A stretch of DNA of 40,442 bases from Rothia sp. (in: high G+C Gram-positive bacteria) (GCF_015265375.1 NZ_JABZXW010000013.1:1-40442), one strand, 5' to 3'; shown: positions 6,040-15,593, counted from the first letter of the stretch. The notes: generated by a model from the letters alone, not told the origin. Numbers and translations are program-made.

Positions 6040-7260
6040 ATGTCCCAGAACACCATCACCCTCGCCGACCTCCTCGAAAACGTCGAGCTCGGCGGCGGCT
6101 CCGTCCTCACCTCCATCACCGAACTCGAACCCGCAGCAGGCCCCCACGCATCCGTGGCACCCGCCAAGTTTGTCGACGGCTCCAAGTCTGTCTTCGCCTA
6201 CGAGAATCGCTACATCGAGGACGACGCTCAGAAGGTAGTCCTCATCGACAGCAAGCAGTCCGAACTCAATCGCGCAGAAGCCGCCATCGAACAGGGCTGC
6301 CAGTACGGCGACGAAGCGGCTGTAAAGATTCCCCGCGCCGTCGTCACCTACCAGACCGAAAACGGCCCCGTCGAATACACCGACATGGAACTCTCCCACC
6401 GCGTCTTCGACGGCCACTTCCGCGCCGGTTACGTCGACGGTAAGCCCATCACCGAAAACGACCAGTACCGTGCACTGCGCAACTGCACCCCCGCAGACAT
6501 GAGCGCACTGCTCAACACCGCCCCTGCAGCGCTCCTCTTCGGCGCATGGGACTCCACCCGCAAGAGCAACCAGGTCCGCCTGCGTAGCGCCCTCGTCGGT
6601 GAAATTATCGGCGTCCTCGCAGACCAGGATCCTGGCGCTGAACACCGACAGGCACGCCGTGGCGGCGCCCGCGTCGACGCCGTAGCCGCCAGCGTAAAGC
6701 TTGGCGCCAAGGAACTTAACTCTCTCGTCGATGACCAGGAAGCTGAACTGAGCGCCAAGAATGTTGCCGCACGCCGCAAGGAAGTAAAGACCGCCAAGGC
6801 TGATGCTCGCATCTCCGCTTCCACTCTCGGCCTGGGTAGCATCCCGCCCTCGCTCGAAGAAACCGGTGCCGTTGCATGCCGCCGTATCATTCGCTCCTGG
6901 GTTCTGAGCCTCGCCACCCTGCGCCAGCTGCGCTTCGGTCAGGACGAGACCAAGAACGTTGCTGCCCGTGCACTCCTTGCCGCACTCGGCCTCAATGCTA
7001 TTGCCCGTGCGGAGCGTGAACTCTACATCCGTGCTAACTGCGACCTGATTGAATCCTCCGCACCCGTTGTCACCCTCGACCAGCGTTTCGGTGAGAAGAG
7101 GACCTTCGCACCCCTGACCGTTGAACACACCGACCAGCTTCTCCTCGAAGCTATCGAGAACGCCAAGAAGGTGGGTGTGGCTGACTGGAACGGCCAGACT
7201 TTCAACGTTGACGGCAACCCCATCATCATCAAGAACGCCACCGCGGAGGACGCTGAATAA
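6040..7260 (+). CDS. csb1: Csb1, Cas7-like backbone subunit of type I-G Cascade
   Basis: A 406-residue protein of the Csb1 (GSU0053/Balac_1306) family. These proteins polymerise along the crRNA spacer and form the backbone of the type I-G effector. Family features visible are the N-terminal LADLLENVEL segment, an acidic middle region and the Arg-rich RGGARVDAVAAS stretch around residue 206-217, likely RNA-facing. The ATG at 6040 follows TAAGGAGACAACC; an upstream in-frame start at 5986 lacks such a site and would run through the direct-repeat region. It heads the operon csb1-csb2-cas3-csb3 and stops one base before the csb2 start. Confidence 0.93.
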   Translation: MSQNTITLADLLENVELGGGSVLTSITELEPAAGPHASVAPAKFVDGSKSVFAYENRYIEDDAQKVVLIDSKQSELNRAEAAIEQGCQYGDEAAVKIPRAVVTYQTENGPVEYTDMELSHRVFDGHFRAGYVDGKPITENDQYRALRNCTPADMSALLNTAPAALLFGAWDSTRKSNQVRLRSALVGEIIGVLADQDPGAEHRQARRGGARVDAVAASVKLGAKELNSLVDDQEAELSAKNVAARRKEVKTAKADARISASTLGLGSIPPSLEETGAVACRRIIRSWVLSLATLRQLRFGQDETKNVAARALLAALGLNAIARAERELYIRANCDLIESSAPVVTLDQRFGEKRTFAPLTVEHTDQLLLEAIENAKKVGVADWNGQTFNVDGNPIIIKNATAEDAE

Positions 7261-7261
7261 T

Positions 7262-8851
7262 ATGACGAACCTCGGAATTCTCGCGAGGTTCCCGCTCGGC
7301 GTATACCAGGGCCACAAGGCAGACGGAAGCCCCGACGCCTTCCCCGACCCTGCCCGCTTGCAGGCCGCGCTCCTCAGCGCGGCCGCGCAGGGACCTCACG
7401 CAATTATCGAAAACGGGCAGCTTGCCCCTTCGGAAGAATCTCTCAAGGCTCTCAAATGGCTTGAGGAGAACCCTCCGATTGGGTTGCAGCTTCCCGACAT
7501 GTGCCCCGTGTACCGCTCACCCAACAAGATGAGCCGATTCATGTACCGCGAGGTAGCACGTTCCACCAAGGATGGGCGGCAGACCGAACGTCGCGCCGTA
7601 TCCGACGGCTGGGCAGTATCCGACACCATCGGCTGGCAGTACGATAAGGTACCCGCAGACATCGCGGAAACCATCACCCAGCTCTGCGGAGAAGTACCCT
7701 CCCTCGGAGAAGCCAGCAGCTTCACCGCCCTCTACACCGGAGACGTGGAACCCACCCACACCATCGACACTAAATCGGGCCCCTTCGAAGCAGGCGGCAT
7801 GCCCATCCGTGTGCCCGTACCCGGTCGAATCAACGCGCTCATGCGTGCCCATGCAGAAGCGTACCCCGCCAAGGTACCCACCAAGGCAGGCGACAAGACC
7901 GCTACGAGCGACACGATGCGCCCCTCCCCGGTACCCACCGCAGGCCTGGGATCCATCAAGTACCAGCCTGTGGAGGCTGAAACCTCCATCAGCCCATGGG
8001 AATACTTGTGGCTCCTCGAAGTAGACGGTGAAGAGCTGAAGCCCGAACAGTACGTCAAGGCAAGCTCCCTGCTGCACAAGGCTCTCGTAGCTGCCGCAGG
8101 ATTCGGCGCACCCAGCCTCATCACCGGCAGGTACCCCAAGGGTCACAAGCCGGCCAACAGCCTGGCGCTGCAGTACCTGCCTGCCCGCTACCTGCCCGAC
8201 TATCTGCGTCGTGAGGTGAAGTCTAAGGGAGTCCTGCTCGTCTTGGTCCCGGCAAGCGCCCCGACCGATGAAGCAGTAGAACTCGGTATCGCACTCAGGA
8301 GTGTAGAAACCCTCTACGCTCAGGACTTCCCCCGACTGACCGTGAAGCTTCGCCAGAAGCGCCTGCCCGCACAAAGTTTCTGGGATGCTCCCAAGACCGG
8401 GTACAAGCGTCTGTGGCGTACCCTCAGCGCGGCCGTGCCCGAATCGCGTGTGTTCAACCGCCCGAAGAAGGCAGAGACGAAGGCCTGGACCTTCGCTGAC
8501 ACCGCTCTGCTTTCCATGGCTTACGTGTGGCGTGACAGCTTCGAAGCGCCCGATGCTGAAACCTCACGCGAACGAATTCGCAGCTTGAGGGACCAGGTCG
8601 AGGAAACGGCTGAAGCCAAGGTTCTGGAAGCCCACCGTGTAACCCAGAACCCCGCTGCCTACGCCTACAAGCTGCCCCGCACTCTGCCCGCAGAGCCGTG
8701 GCGCGGCGTTGTAGACCTCGGCAACCTGGCAACGGACACGACCCTCGTAGCCATCGGCCAGTCCCGCCACATGGGCGGCGGCCTGCTGGTTCCGTTCGAC
8801 GTGCCCACCGAAGAATACGACCGCCACGAGAAGGAGGAAAAGGATGACTAG
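7262..8851 (+). CDS. csb2: Csb2, Cas5-Cas6 fusion, crRNA-processing subunit
   Basis: A 529-residue protein of the Csb2 (GSU0054/Balac_1305) family. The N-terminal half is Cas5-like and should cap the crRNA 5-prime tag. The C-terminal half is Cas6-like and should cut the repeat at the base of its hairpin; near residues 500-515 the GQSRHMGGGLLVPFD stretch is a glycine-rich RAMP loop with a candidate catalytic His. The start follows the csb1 stop immediately, and GCGGAGG about 12 nt upstream is a distant ribosome binding site, so coupling is likely. It must accept many repeat stem sequences in the adjacent arrays, which implies recognition of stem shape and the conserved tail more than stem sequence. 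Its last codons overlap the cas3 start by 8 bp. Confidence 0.92.
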   Translation: MTNLGILARFPLGVYQGHKADGSPDAFPDPARLQAALLSAAAQGPHAIIENGQLAPSEESLKALKWLEENPPIGLQLPDMCPVYRSPNKMSRFMYREVARSTKDGRQTERRAVSDGWAVSDTIGWQYDKVPADIAETITQLCGEVPSLGEASSFTALYTGDVEPTHTIDTKSGPFEAGGMPIRVPVPGRINALMRAHAEAYPAKVPTKAGDKTATSDTMRPSPVPTAGLGSIKYQPVEAETSISPWEYLWLLEVDGEELKPEQYVKASSLLHKALVAAAGFGAPSLITGRYPKGHKPANSLALQYLPARYLPDYLRREVKSKGVLLVLVPASAPTDEAVELGIALRSVETLYAQDFPRLTVKLRQKRLPAQSFWDAPKTGYKRLWRTLSAAVPESRVFNRPKKAETKAWTFADTALLSMAYVWRDSFEAPDAETSRERIRSLRDQVEETAEAKVLEAHRVTQNPAAYAYKLPRTLPAEPWRGVVDLGNLATDTTLVAIGQSRHMGGGLLVPFDVPTEEYDRHEKEEKDD

Positions 8852-11690
8852 CCCCGCTACCAAGCTGCCCTCCATCACCCGTGAAGAGTTCGGTGAGTTC
8901 TTTGCCGCGCTTGATGCTACGCTTGATGCCGCACTTAACAACGCACCTAACGAAGCACCCAAGGAAAAGCAAAAGCGCTACCCCTTCAGCTGGCAGGAGG
9001 AAGTGCTCGACCACATTTGCGAGCACGGCGTATGGCCGGAACGTATTAACGCGCCGACCGGCTCCGGTAAGTCCTCCGTGGTTGATATCCACCTCTTCGC
9101 GAATGCGCTCGCCGCGGTTGGCGCCGCACCGCGCGTTCCCCGTCGCCTCTGCGTGACCGTGGGACGCCGCGCGCTGGTCGACAGCCAGGCAACCCGCGCC
9201 GACAATATTCTCGGCTGCATGAAGAAGGCGCTCACTGACGGATCCAGTGAGCCCGATATTCTGCGTAGGGTTGCTGAAGCTCTCCAGAGCTTCCAGACCC
9301 GCAACGACGAGAAGGAGAGTAACCCCTTCGAGACTGGTCACATCCGTGGCGAACTCTCGAACCGCAACCTGCCGGTCACCGACATTTCGGCTTGCGCAAT
9401 CATCGCCGCAACCCCGGATATGTACGGTTCGCGAGCGCTTTTCCGCGGCTACGGCAGCACCAAGGCTGCCCGCCCGCGTGAGACTGCCCTGCTGACCATG
9501 GACACCGTCATGGTGCTCGATGAGGCACACATGAACCGTCAGCTGTTGCACACCACTCAGCGTATTGCCGAGTTGCAGAAGCGCGAGGTCAACCTGGGTG
9601 TTCCCACCCTGCAGGTGGTTGAGACGACCGCTACCCCCTCCACTGAGGACAGCGATTCGACCACCTTGGGCGTGGATATTGAGGCTCTCGATAGCCCGAA
9701 TGATGAAGAGCTGCGCAATCGTGTCTACTCGCATAAGGAGCTGATGCTCCACCCCATCGATAAGTGGGATGGCAAGCCCGGTAACCCTGCGACCGTGAAT
9801 GCTGCTGTGGACACCATTAAGGGGTTCCTTGCCCATCGCGAGGCGGGTGAAGACTCCAAGAAAGCCCACACTGTCGGTTGTATCGTCAACCACGTGCGGA
9901 CGGCTATCTCTATCAAGGAGAAACTCACCAAGGACAAGGTGCTTGGAAAGGATGAGGTTGAGCTTCTCGTAGGACGCATGCGCCCGTACGACCTGCAAAA
10001 GTTGCACCCCGACCTCTTCACTACCGAAGGCGATAAGTCCGTGAAGGTTGTTGTGGCCACCCAGACCCTCGAAGTCGGTATTGACGTTGACTTTGCTGAC
10101 CTGGTGACCGAGCTAGCGCCGGCTTCCTCCTTGGCACAGCGCTTCGGCCGTGTTAACCGTCTGGGCCACCGTACGGATTCCAAGGTCGTCGTTATTAGGC
10201 CTGCCAGCGGTGACTCGGTAAAGAAGGACGCGCCTCCCTACAAGGCGGTCGACCTGAGCAATGCGTATGCATGGCTCGAAGCGCTCAACGATACTGAGAA
10301 CCCGTCGGTGAACCCCGCCGCAATGGTGAAGAACCCGCCGGTACAGTCTTCCCCGGAGCGTCTGCTCTACCAGCGCCCGGAATGGCCTGACCTGCTGGAA
10401 TTCTCGCGTACCGACGAGAACCCCTACGATGAGCCGGACCTTGACCTGTGGTTGCACGATTCCCTGGATGCAGAAACGGCGATGGGCGGTGTTATTGTGC
10501 GCGATAACCTGCCGAGCAACACTTCTGCCGCCATGGAGATTCTCAAGACCGGCTACTTCGCACCGCGCGACGAGGAAACCTTCCCCGCGAATCTGAAGAT
10601 TCTCCAGGAGATTCTGGACTACCAGGACGAGCGCGGCGTGAAACCGCGTAAGTTCCTTTACCGTCAGGGTGAAATTTCCCTGTGGCAGGACGTTGAGCAT
10701 GGCGATGAGAGCAACCAGGCGTTGGCTCCCGGTGACGTTCTGATTCTTGATACGGGTAGTATTCCGTTCACGAACCAGGGCATTGCCGTGACTCAGCGTG
10801 AGCTTCCCTCCACGAAGGACAAGGTGGAGGCTGTGCCCTTCCCCGATGGCGCCGAGCTCTACGTGTACGAAAAGTGCGCGGACCGTAAGAAACACTTCAG
10901 GAAATACCTGGGCCTCTCACCCGAAGAGGCAGCAGAACTGCTCGATAGCCAAGCTTCGGACGGTCAGAAGATGATTGCTTCTGAACTTACTACCGAGGCT
11001 GAGGACGGTCAGGAAGTTATCTCCTGGTACGCCAAAGTGACCAATGCGACCGAGAAAAAGTCTGTTGAAGGTTCCGATATTGCTCAGGAACTGGTGCTGG
11101 CTGGTCCCGTTCTTCTGGACGACCACCAGAACGATGTTGCCGAGCGTACCCGCCAGCTTGCCGAGAACCTCGGCCTGGCGCCGGAATTCTCTGAGGCACT
11201 AGAACTGGCGGCAAAGTACCACGACGAGGGTAAGCGTGACCTGCGCTTCCAGCAGATGCTAGGTGCAGACCCGGAGACGGGCGCGCTCGCAAAGAGCGGC
11301 CACCGTTCCGTGGCTGAGGCGTACCGCGCCCGTAGCCGCAGCGCACTGCCTAAGGGCTGGCGTCACGAGCAGCTGTCCGCGCTCATGGTTGCCGCCTCGC
11401 CCGAAAAGGTGGGGGAGCACCGCGACCTGGTACTGCGCATCATCGGTTGCAGTCACGGCCACGGCCGGTTCTCCTTCGCCCACGACGCAGACTTCCTGCT
11501 CAAGGAAGGCTACCTGCCCGAGGGAACGGACTACGAGGCGCTCAAGGAACAGGCGACCCGACTCTTCAACGTCGGCTACTGGGATAACCTCATGGAGCAG
11601 ACGAGTCGCACCTACGGCCCGTACGCTACTGCCTACCTTGAGGCCGTCGAACGCGCAGCAGATGCCCAGATTTCACGGGAGGGACACTAA
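8844..11690 (+). CDS. cas3: Cas3, helicase with C-terminal HD nuclease (type I-G)
   Basis: A 948-residue Cas3 with the type I-G domain order. The SF2 helicase comes first: Walker A PTGSGKSS at 71-78, DEAH at 226-229, the TTATPS motif near 261-266 and QRFGRVNR at 432-439. The HD nuclease is at the C-terminus: DDHQND near 757, YHDEGK near 791-796 and a later HGHGRF motif. This is the reverse of the usual HD-first order in other type I Cas3 proteins and matches type I-G. It unwinds and degrades target DNA recruited by the Csb1-Csb2-Csb3 complex. The start has AAGGAGGAAAAGG before ATG and overlaps the csb2 end. The stop overlaps the csb3 start (TAATG). All motifs look intact. Confidence 0.95.
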   Translation: MTSPATKLPSITREEFGEFFAALDATLDAALNNAPNEAPKEKQKRYPFSWQEEVLDHICEHGVWPERINAPTGSGKSSVVDIHLFANALAAVGAAPRVPRRLCVTVGRRALVDSQATRADNILGCMKKALTDGSSEPDILRRVAEALQSFQTRNDEKESNPFETGHIRGELSNRNLPVTDISACAIIAATPDMYGSRALFRGYGSTKAARPRETALLTMDTVMVLDEAHMNRQLLHTTQRIAELQKREVNLGVPTLQVVETTATPSTEDSDSTTLGVDIEALDSPNDEELRNRVYSHKELMLHPIDKWDGKPGNPATVNAAVDTIKGFLAHREAGEDSKKAHTVGCIVNHVRTAISIKEKLTKDKVLGKDEVELLVGRMRPYDLQKLHPDLFTTEGDKSVKVVVATQTLEVGIDVDFADLVTELAPASSLAQRFGRVNRLGHRTDSKVVVIRPASGDSVKKDAPPYKAVDLSNAYAWLEALNDTENPSVNPAAMVKNPPVQSSPERLLYQRPEWPDLLEFSRTDENPYDEPDLDLWLHDSLDAETAMGGVIVRDNLPSNTSAAMEILKTGYFAPRDEETFPANLKILQEILDYQDERGVKPRKFLYRQGEISLWQDVEHGDESNQALAPGDVLILDTGSIPFTNQGIAVTQRELPSTKDKVEAVPFPDGAELYVYEKCADRKKHFRKYLGLSPEEAAELLDSQASDGQKMIASELTTEAEDGQEVISWYAKVTNATEKKSVEGSDIAQELVLAGPVLLDDHQNDVAERTRQLAENLGLAPEFSEALELAAKYHDEGKRDLRFQQMLGADPETGALAKSGHRSVAEAYRARSRSALPKGWRHEQLSALMVAASPEKVGEHRDLVLRIIGCSHGHGRFSFAHDADFLLKEGYLPEGTDYEALKEQATRLFNVGYWDNLMEQTSRTYGPYATAYLEAVERAADAQISREGH

Positions 11691-12754
11691 TGGCAACGTT
11701 GACTATTGCCGGTGACTACACCTCGGCGCTGACCCATTTTGCCCTCTACGGGCTGTCCCTGATGGTTGAGCAGAAGCACCCCGGAACCGTCACTGTCGGT
11801 TGGTCTCAGGAAGGCCAGCCGCGCGCCCAGATGCATGCTGAAGGCGTGTCAGAAGAAGAAATTGCCGAGTGCGTGCACTCCTACGTTTCTTCCCTGGCCG
11901 CTGAAGACAGCTGGGTGAACGTTGACCAGTCCTACGGTGCGGGTAAGGAAACCGCTGTTTTCTCCCCGTTCTCCCCGCGTATTCGAGGAATCGACGCGGA
12001 GAAGTATCCGGACGACTGGGCTTCTCACCAGAAGACCCGACAGGCTCATCTGGATGCGCTGATGGAACGTGACGACCTGCTGTCCCTTCTGTGGATTGCT
12101 GGCCTGGGTGAACCGGCATACTGGCGTTTTGAAGTCAAGGCGCCTCGCCCCGACCATGGAGCGTCCCGTTGGGAGATGAAAACTCGCAACAAGGGCCAGG
12201 AATTCGTCAAAGACCGCCTGCGTTTGATGTGCGCGGACCTGGCAACCTGGGAACCTTCCGCAATGCTCAGCGGTATTATCGGGCAGACCCTGCATGACTC
12301 GCTGGATAAGAAGCCGGATTCCCGAACCGGAACCGGTTTCACCGTCCCGCAACCGACGGATACTGCGCTCGCCTTCTGTGCCCTGGTGGGTGTCGCCAAC
12401 TTCCCGGTGATTCACCAGATCCACCGAATCGGCGTGACCCCCGGTGCCTACCCGTACAACGCTTTGCACCCGCGGCTCATGGTGCTTCCGGTACCCTCCG
12501 GAAGGGTTACGCCCGCCCGGTTGCGAACCGTGTTGCGCAGCCACCCCTACCGCAGGGTGGTTGACGAGGTCGGTAAGGCGATGGACCGCGGTTCTTTGAG
12601 TACTGACATTTTCGTGTCCGAGCTGGCGGATGAGAAGGCGATTCTTCGCGAGAAGGGCGTTCAGGCCTTTGTTGCTTTCCCCATCGCGAAGGTGGGTAGC
12701 GATTCGGCACCTGAACGTCAGGTTCTGAAGGGTAACGCGATTCCGCTGGGCTAA
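11690..12754 (+). CDS. csb3: Csb3-type subunit, likely Cas8-like role in type I-G Cascade
   Basis: A 354-residue protein beginning MATLTIAGDYTSALTHFALYG. Its position directly after cas3 and its length match the Csb3 (Balac_1303) family of bifidobacterial I-G loci rather than Csx17. By position it is the large-subunit candidate for PAM recognition and target binding; that role is inferred. No nuclease motif is evident. It starts on the cas3 stop (TAATG) after a GGGAGG ribosome binding site, so it is translationally coupled. It is the last gene of the operon; a 16-bp terminator follows. An alternative is that the family name differs in current nomenclature. Confidence 0.8.
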   Translation: MATLTIAGDYTSALTHFALYGLSLMVEQKHPGTVTVGWSQEGQPRAQMHAEGVSEEEIAECVHSYVSSLAAEDSWVNVDQSYGAGKETAVFSPFSPRIRGIDAEKYPDDWASHQKTRQAHLDALMERDDLLSLLWIAGLGEPAYWRFEVKAPRPDHGASRWEMKTRNKGQEFVKDRLRLMCADLATWEPSAMLSGIIGQTLHDSLDKKPDSRTGTGFTVPQPTDTALAFCALVGVANFPVIHQIHRIGVTPGAYPYNALHPRLMVLPVPSGRVTPARLRTVLRSHPYRRVVDEVGKAMDRGSLSTDIFVSELADEKAILREKGVQAFVAFPIAKVGSDSAPERQVLKGNAIPLG

Positions 12755-12813
12755 CCTAGCCGCTTACCGATACCGGTAAATAACGCCAGCAAATATGCCC
12801 GCACAATGCAGAG

Positions 12814-12850
12814 GGAGGGGCCCTCCGGTGATTTACCGGAGGGCCCCTCC
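12814..12850. terminator. Bidirectional terminator between csb3 and pnuC
   Basis: Perfect 16-bp arms (12814-12829 and 12835-12850, GGAGGGGCCCTCCGGT and its complement) surround a 5-nt GATTT loop. It lies between convergent genes and can serve both, although the T-tract is weak on the plus strand (TGTCTGT). Confidence 0.75.
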
Positions 12851-12921
12851 TGTCTGTATCGTTGAGTGTCTACATATCGCTGAGCGGATATGCGGTAGCT
12901 AGTGCGCTAGGGAACCACCCC

Positions 12922-13674
12922 TTACGCCACCGCCACGGTGCCCTTGGCTGCGGTGCCGCTTCGGGTCCACAGCAGGAGCGCTGCCACGCTGTTGATGATG
13001 TAGAAAATGTACTTGCCGACGTTCGCGAAGTTGCCCTGGGTCAGCGCCTTCACGCACTGCACGGTGTTGTACACGAACCAGAACTGCCACTGCATCGTCA
13101 ACTTGAGCGCGTTCAAAATATTGGCTGACAGGGAGAGACCGAACACTACGGTCGTGATCCAGAACAGGAACGAGGTCTTGCCGCCGTAGCCAATGTAGTT
13201 CGCAGCCAGGGAGAACGCGAACGAGCCCACCACAATGCTGCTGATAATCAGCTGACCCTTAGCGCCGGTCGGCGGTTCCATTGCCTTGCCGCGTTCGGAG
13301 TTCTGCCACCTACGAATCGCGAAGGTGTACACGATGAACGTCACCGGGTAGGTGATGATTGCTGCCTTGTTGCCCAGAATGTAGTCAATCGCGCCAGACA
13401 GCGCCGTGTTAATAATGCCGAGCACGTTGCCGATGTTTGAGAGGCGGCCGGTCAGGCGGGTAGACATCATTGAAATACCCACGTTAATCACGGAGATCAC
13501 GCCGAGGGGGATGAAGGCCGTGATCGGGCCCCAGTCGACGTATTTGTCGAGGCGGGTGCTCAGGTATCCTGATGCGACTGCGATGGTGATAACCAGTGCC
13601 ACGCCGAAAAGGTCGGCGTACTTGGACTTGGCGAAAAAGAGGAGGGCCTTCTCAGAGAATTCCTTGGCCTCCAT
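12922..13674 (-). CDS. pnuC: PnuC-like nicotinamide riboside transporter
   Basis: A 250-residue polytopic membrane protein with about seven hydrophobic segments and a Lys/Arg/Glu-rich cytoplasmic loop in the middle (RRWQNSERGKAMEPP). The pattern of an N-terminal helix cluster and a C-terminal WQFWFVYNTVQC segment followed by YIFYIINSVAALLLW fits the PnuC vitamin transporter family, which moves nicotinamide riboside or a related vitamin by facilitated diffusion. The ATG at 13674 is preferred over the longer frame because AAAGGAG precedes it on the minus strand and the upstream extension is not protein-like. The substrate is not certain. It is a single gene, convergent with the cas operon and unrelated to it. 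Confidence 0.72.
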   Translation of the reverse strand: MEAKEFSEKALLFFAKSKYADLFGVALVITIAVASGYLSTRLDKYVDWGPITAFIPLGVISVINVGISMMSTRLTGRLSNIGNVLGIINTALSGAIDYILGNKAAIITYPVTFIVYTFAIRRWQNSERGKAMEPPTGAKGQLIISSIVVGSFAFSLAANYIGYGGKTSFLFWITTVVFGLSLSANILNALKLTMQWQFWFVYNTVQCVKALTQGNFANVGKYIFYIINSVAALLLWTRSGTAAKGTVAVA

Positions 13675-14165
13675 GGGTAACTCCTTTGTTGAGGATATAG
13701 AAACAGTGATAGGGTACCAATAACTATAACTCTTTGAAAAGGGTTTGAAACGGCGTGTCGCACATAAAACCGCAGAAGCCCACATATTCCACATCCCGGA
13801 ACGCCTCGGCGTACAACAACCCGAAGTCACCCCATCAAAAACCCATACCAACTTCCGGCAAACCTTGCCAGATAACGCCCCTACCTCGCCGAACACCGAA
13901 AATGGGCGTAAAATCACCGCCGGTTCATCTTCGCTTTAACAGAAACCTTAAGGTACGCTAGATGACTGGGTCCAGGAATCATGCCGGTCTCACTCACCGC
14001 GCATCCGCCCGACAGACACCCGCACCCCGCACGCTGCGTCTCACTCACGCACGCCAGAGGGGGAGGGAACCCAACGTATCGGCCTCACTCACCGTTTACG
14101 CCGCTGTCCGCGCGTCCTGCCACCCGTAACTCACTCAACTCAAACAAGAACTGAATAGGACAATC
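13675..14165. other. Divergent intergenic region with repeated TCACTCAC motif
   Basis: This non-coding stretch lies between pnuC and the Tat-SLH gene. CTCACTCACC or close variants occur at 13989-13998, 14040-14049, 14084-14093 and 14130-14139, about 45-50 bp apart, in front of the SLH gene. TACGCT near 13955 is a possible -10, which would give a leader of about 200 nt containing all four motifs. No ORF here is convincing. Confidence 0.5.
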
Positions 14166-15248
14166 ATGCCCTTGCTTACCCATCGACTCTCACGACGATT
14201 CTTCGTAAAGGGTGCTTCCGCCGCCGCCGCTGCAGGCGCACTGACCCTGCAGGCACAGGCCGCTCAGGCAGACGAAGCACCCACCAACATTGCCGCCCCG
14301 GCAACCGAGGAAACTAAAGGCCCGCGCCTCGTCATTCAGCGCGCCACCATCACCGAAACCGGTATGACCGTCAACTACACTGCACACGGTCTGCGCGAAT
14401 TCCTCACCGAAGGCACCACTCTGACCGTACGCCACGGCTACGTTCGTAACGACTCTTTCGAAACTCTGCGCTCCTGGCCGCTCACCCCCGAATTTGACGG
14501 TGACGCTGACAGCTTCAGCGGTAGCGACCAGTTCCCCATCGAGCTGATGCAGGGTGAGGGCGTTGATCACGCCCTGCAGCTGGATATTTGCTCCGACCCG
14601 TGGGGTCAGGAGATTGCTCACCAGATTGCTGCGCGCATCCCCGTGGCTGAGACTAAGATCCTGAAGACTTCTTTCGAGGATGTTCCGGGTAGCCACCCGT
14701 TCGCTGAGGATATCCGTATGGCGAACCAGAAGAAGTGGCTGATGCCGAACCCGCAGTCTGGCGCGTTTGAGCCGGACCGCCCTGTGACCCGTGAGGAGCT
14801 TATTGCTCTGCTGAACCACGCTGCTGGTCACGCTGGCGTGAGTGAAAACTCTAATGTTGCACCCTTTGCGGATGCGGCTGGCCGCCCGACCGCGAATGCG
14901 CTGCACTGGGCTCGTGACCGCAAGATCACTGAGCCGCTCACTGGCGGCGACAAGATTGACCCGACCGCACCGGTTTCTCACGAGGAGCTGGTGGCTGTGC
15001 TGTTCCAGTACAACGCGGAGGTTCAGCTGACTGAAATGAACGAGGCTGCTGGTTCTCGTTTCCGCGACGTGCTGGGTGCCGGTACTCTGCACCGTTACGT
15101 TGCGTGGGCTGGCGCGAACGATATCGTGCTGGATTCTTCGGGTGTGTTCAACCCGACCGCGCCGACTACTCGCGCGGAGTTGGCTCGTTTCATTCGCCGT
15201 TACAAGCTGCAGAACCTGCTGTTCACTGACTTCTCGTATGTCTCCTAA
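14166..15248 (+). CDS. Tat-exported S-layer homology (SLH) domain protein
   Basis: A 360-residue secreted protein. SRRFFVK at residues 9-15 is a textbook twin-arginine motif, followed by an Ala-rich hydrophobic stretch and an AQA-AQA type cleavage region near residue 33-35. Residues about 50-160 form an unrecognised beta-rich domain. Residues about 165-350 contain three SLH-like repeats (FEDVPGSHPFAEDIRMANQKKWLM, cut here as FEDV...W; FADA...ALHWARDRKI; FRDV...YVAWAGANDI), which typically bind cell-wall polysaccharide. AGGA lies about 6 nt before the ATG. It differs from the four SLH proteins at the right end, which use Sec-type signals. The ligand is unknown. Confidence 0.8.
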   Translation: MPLLTHRLSRRFFVKGASAAAAAGALTLQAQAAQADEAPTNIAAPATEETKGPRLVIQRATITETGMTVNYTAHGLREFLTEGTTLTVRHGYVRNDSFETLRSWPLTPEFDGDADSFSGSDQFPIELMQGEGVDHALQLDICSDPWGQEIAHQIAARIPVAETKILKTSFEDVPGSHPFAEDIRMANQKKWLMPNPQSGAFEPDRPVTREELIALLNHAAGHAGVSENSNVAPFADAAGRPTANALHWARDRKITEPLTGGDKIDPTAPVSHEELVAVLFQYNAEVQLTEMNEAAGSRFRDVLGAGTLHRYVAWAGANDIVLDSSGVFNPTAPTTRAELARFIRRYKLQNLLFTDFSYVS

Positions 15249-15286
15249 TTTTTAGTCACCTCGGCACCGTGTGTTGGGGTGTGTGG

Positions 15287-15325
15287 AACCCCCGTCTTCT
15301 GGCTTTTGCTGGAGGCGGGGGTTTT
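15287..15325 (+). terminator. Intrinsic terminator after Tat-SLH gene
   Basis: AACCCCCG (15287-15294) pairs with CGGGGGTT (15316-15323) and is followed by TTGTTG. It lies 40 bp after the stop codon. Confidence 0.8.
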
Positions 15326-15593
15326 GTTGTGCGGGTTTAGTGACAGGTTGTGCCTGGCATATGAAATTTTGCGTCATATATACCTGAAATCTTGCAAAAT
15401 CCTGTGCGCTAAGTAAGTATTACCTAGAAGGTAAATTAATGATTGCCTTACTTAATACTGTGTGAAGACTAGTTTCCTTGCTCGTGGGCCCACGAAACCC
15501 ACAGCAGAGAGCAAGAAAAACGCGGCGCCTCACCGCCCCTCAAGCAGGGGAGAGGCGCACCTCCACACACCACCCACGAAAAAGGACATACAT
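15326..15593 (+). promoter_or_regulatory. Upstream region of first propeller gene
   Basis: An AT-rich stretch in an otherwise GC-rich window. TTACCTAGAAGGTAA around 15420-15434 is a short palindrome, and AAGTAAG / CTTACTT flank it. TAGAAGGTAAATTAATG (15425-15441) recurs with a 4-base insertion upstream of the second propeller gene (19113-19133), suggesting a shared regulator. A metal-dependent repressor site is possible but does not match the DtxR consensus well. Confidence 0.35.

Noticed and set aside
5767..7317. A 516-codon minus-strand ORF opposite csb1
   Set aside because: It lies antisense to the well-supported csb1, has no ribosome binding site, and its Gly/Val/Cys-rich composition is typical of an antisense shadow in GC-rich DNA.
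8454..10007. A 517-codon minus-strand ORF opposite csb2 and cas3
   Set aside because: It is fully antisense to genes with intact motifs and shows no family features.
15405..15445. DtxR/IdeR-type iron box upstream of the first propeller gene
   Set aside because: Only a half-site (ATTACCTA) resembles the consensus and the other half is shifted by one base.
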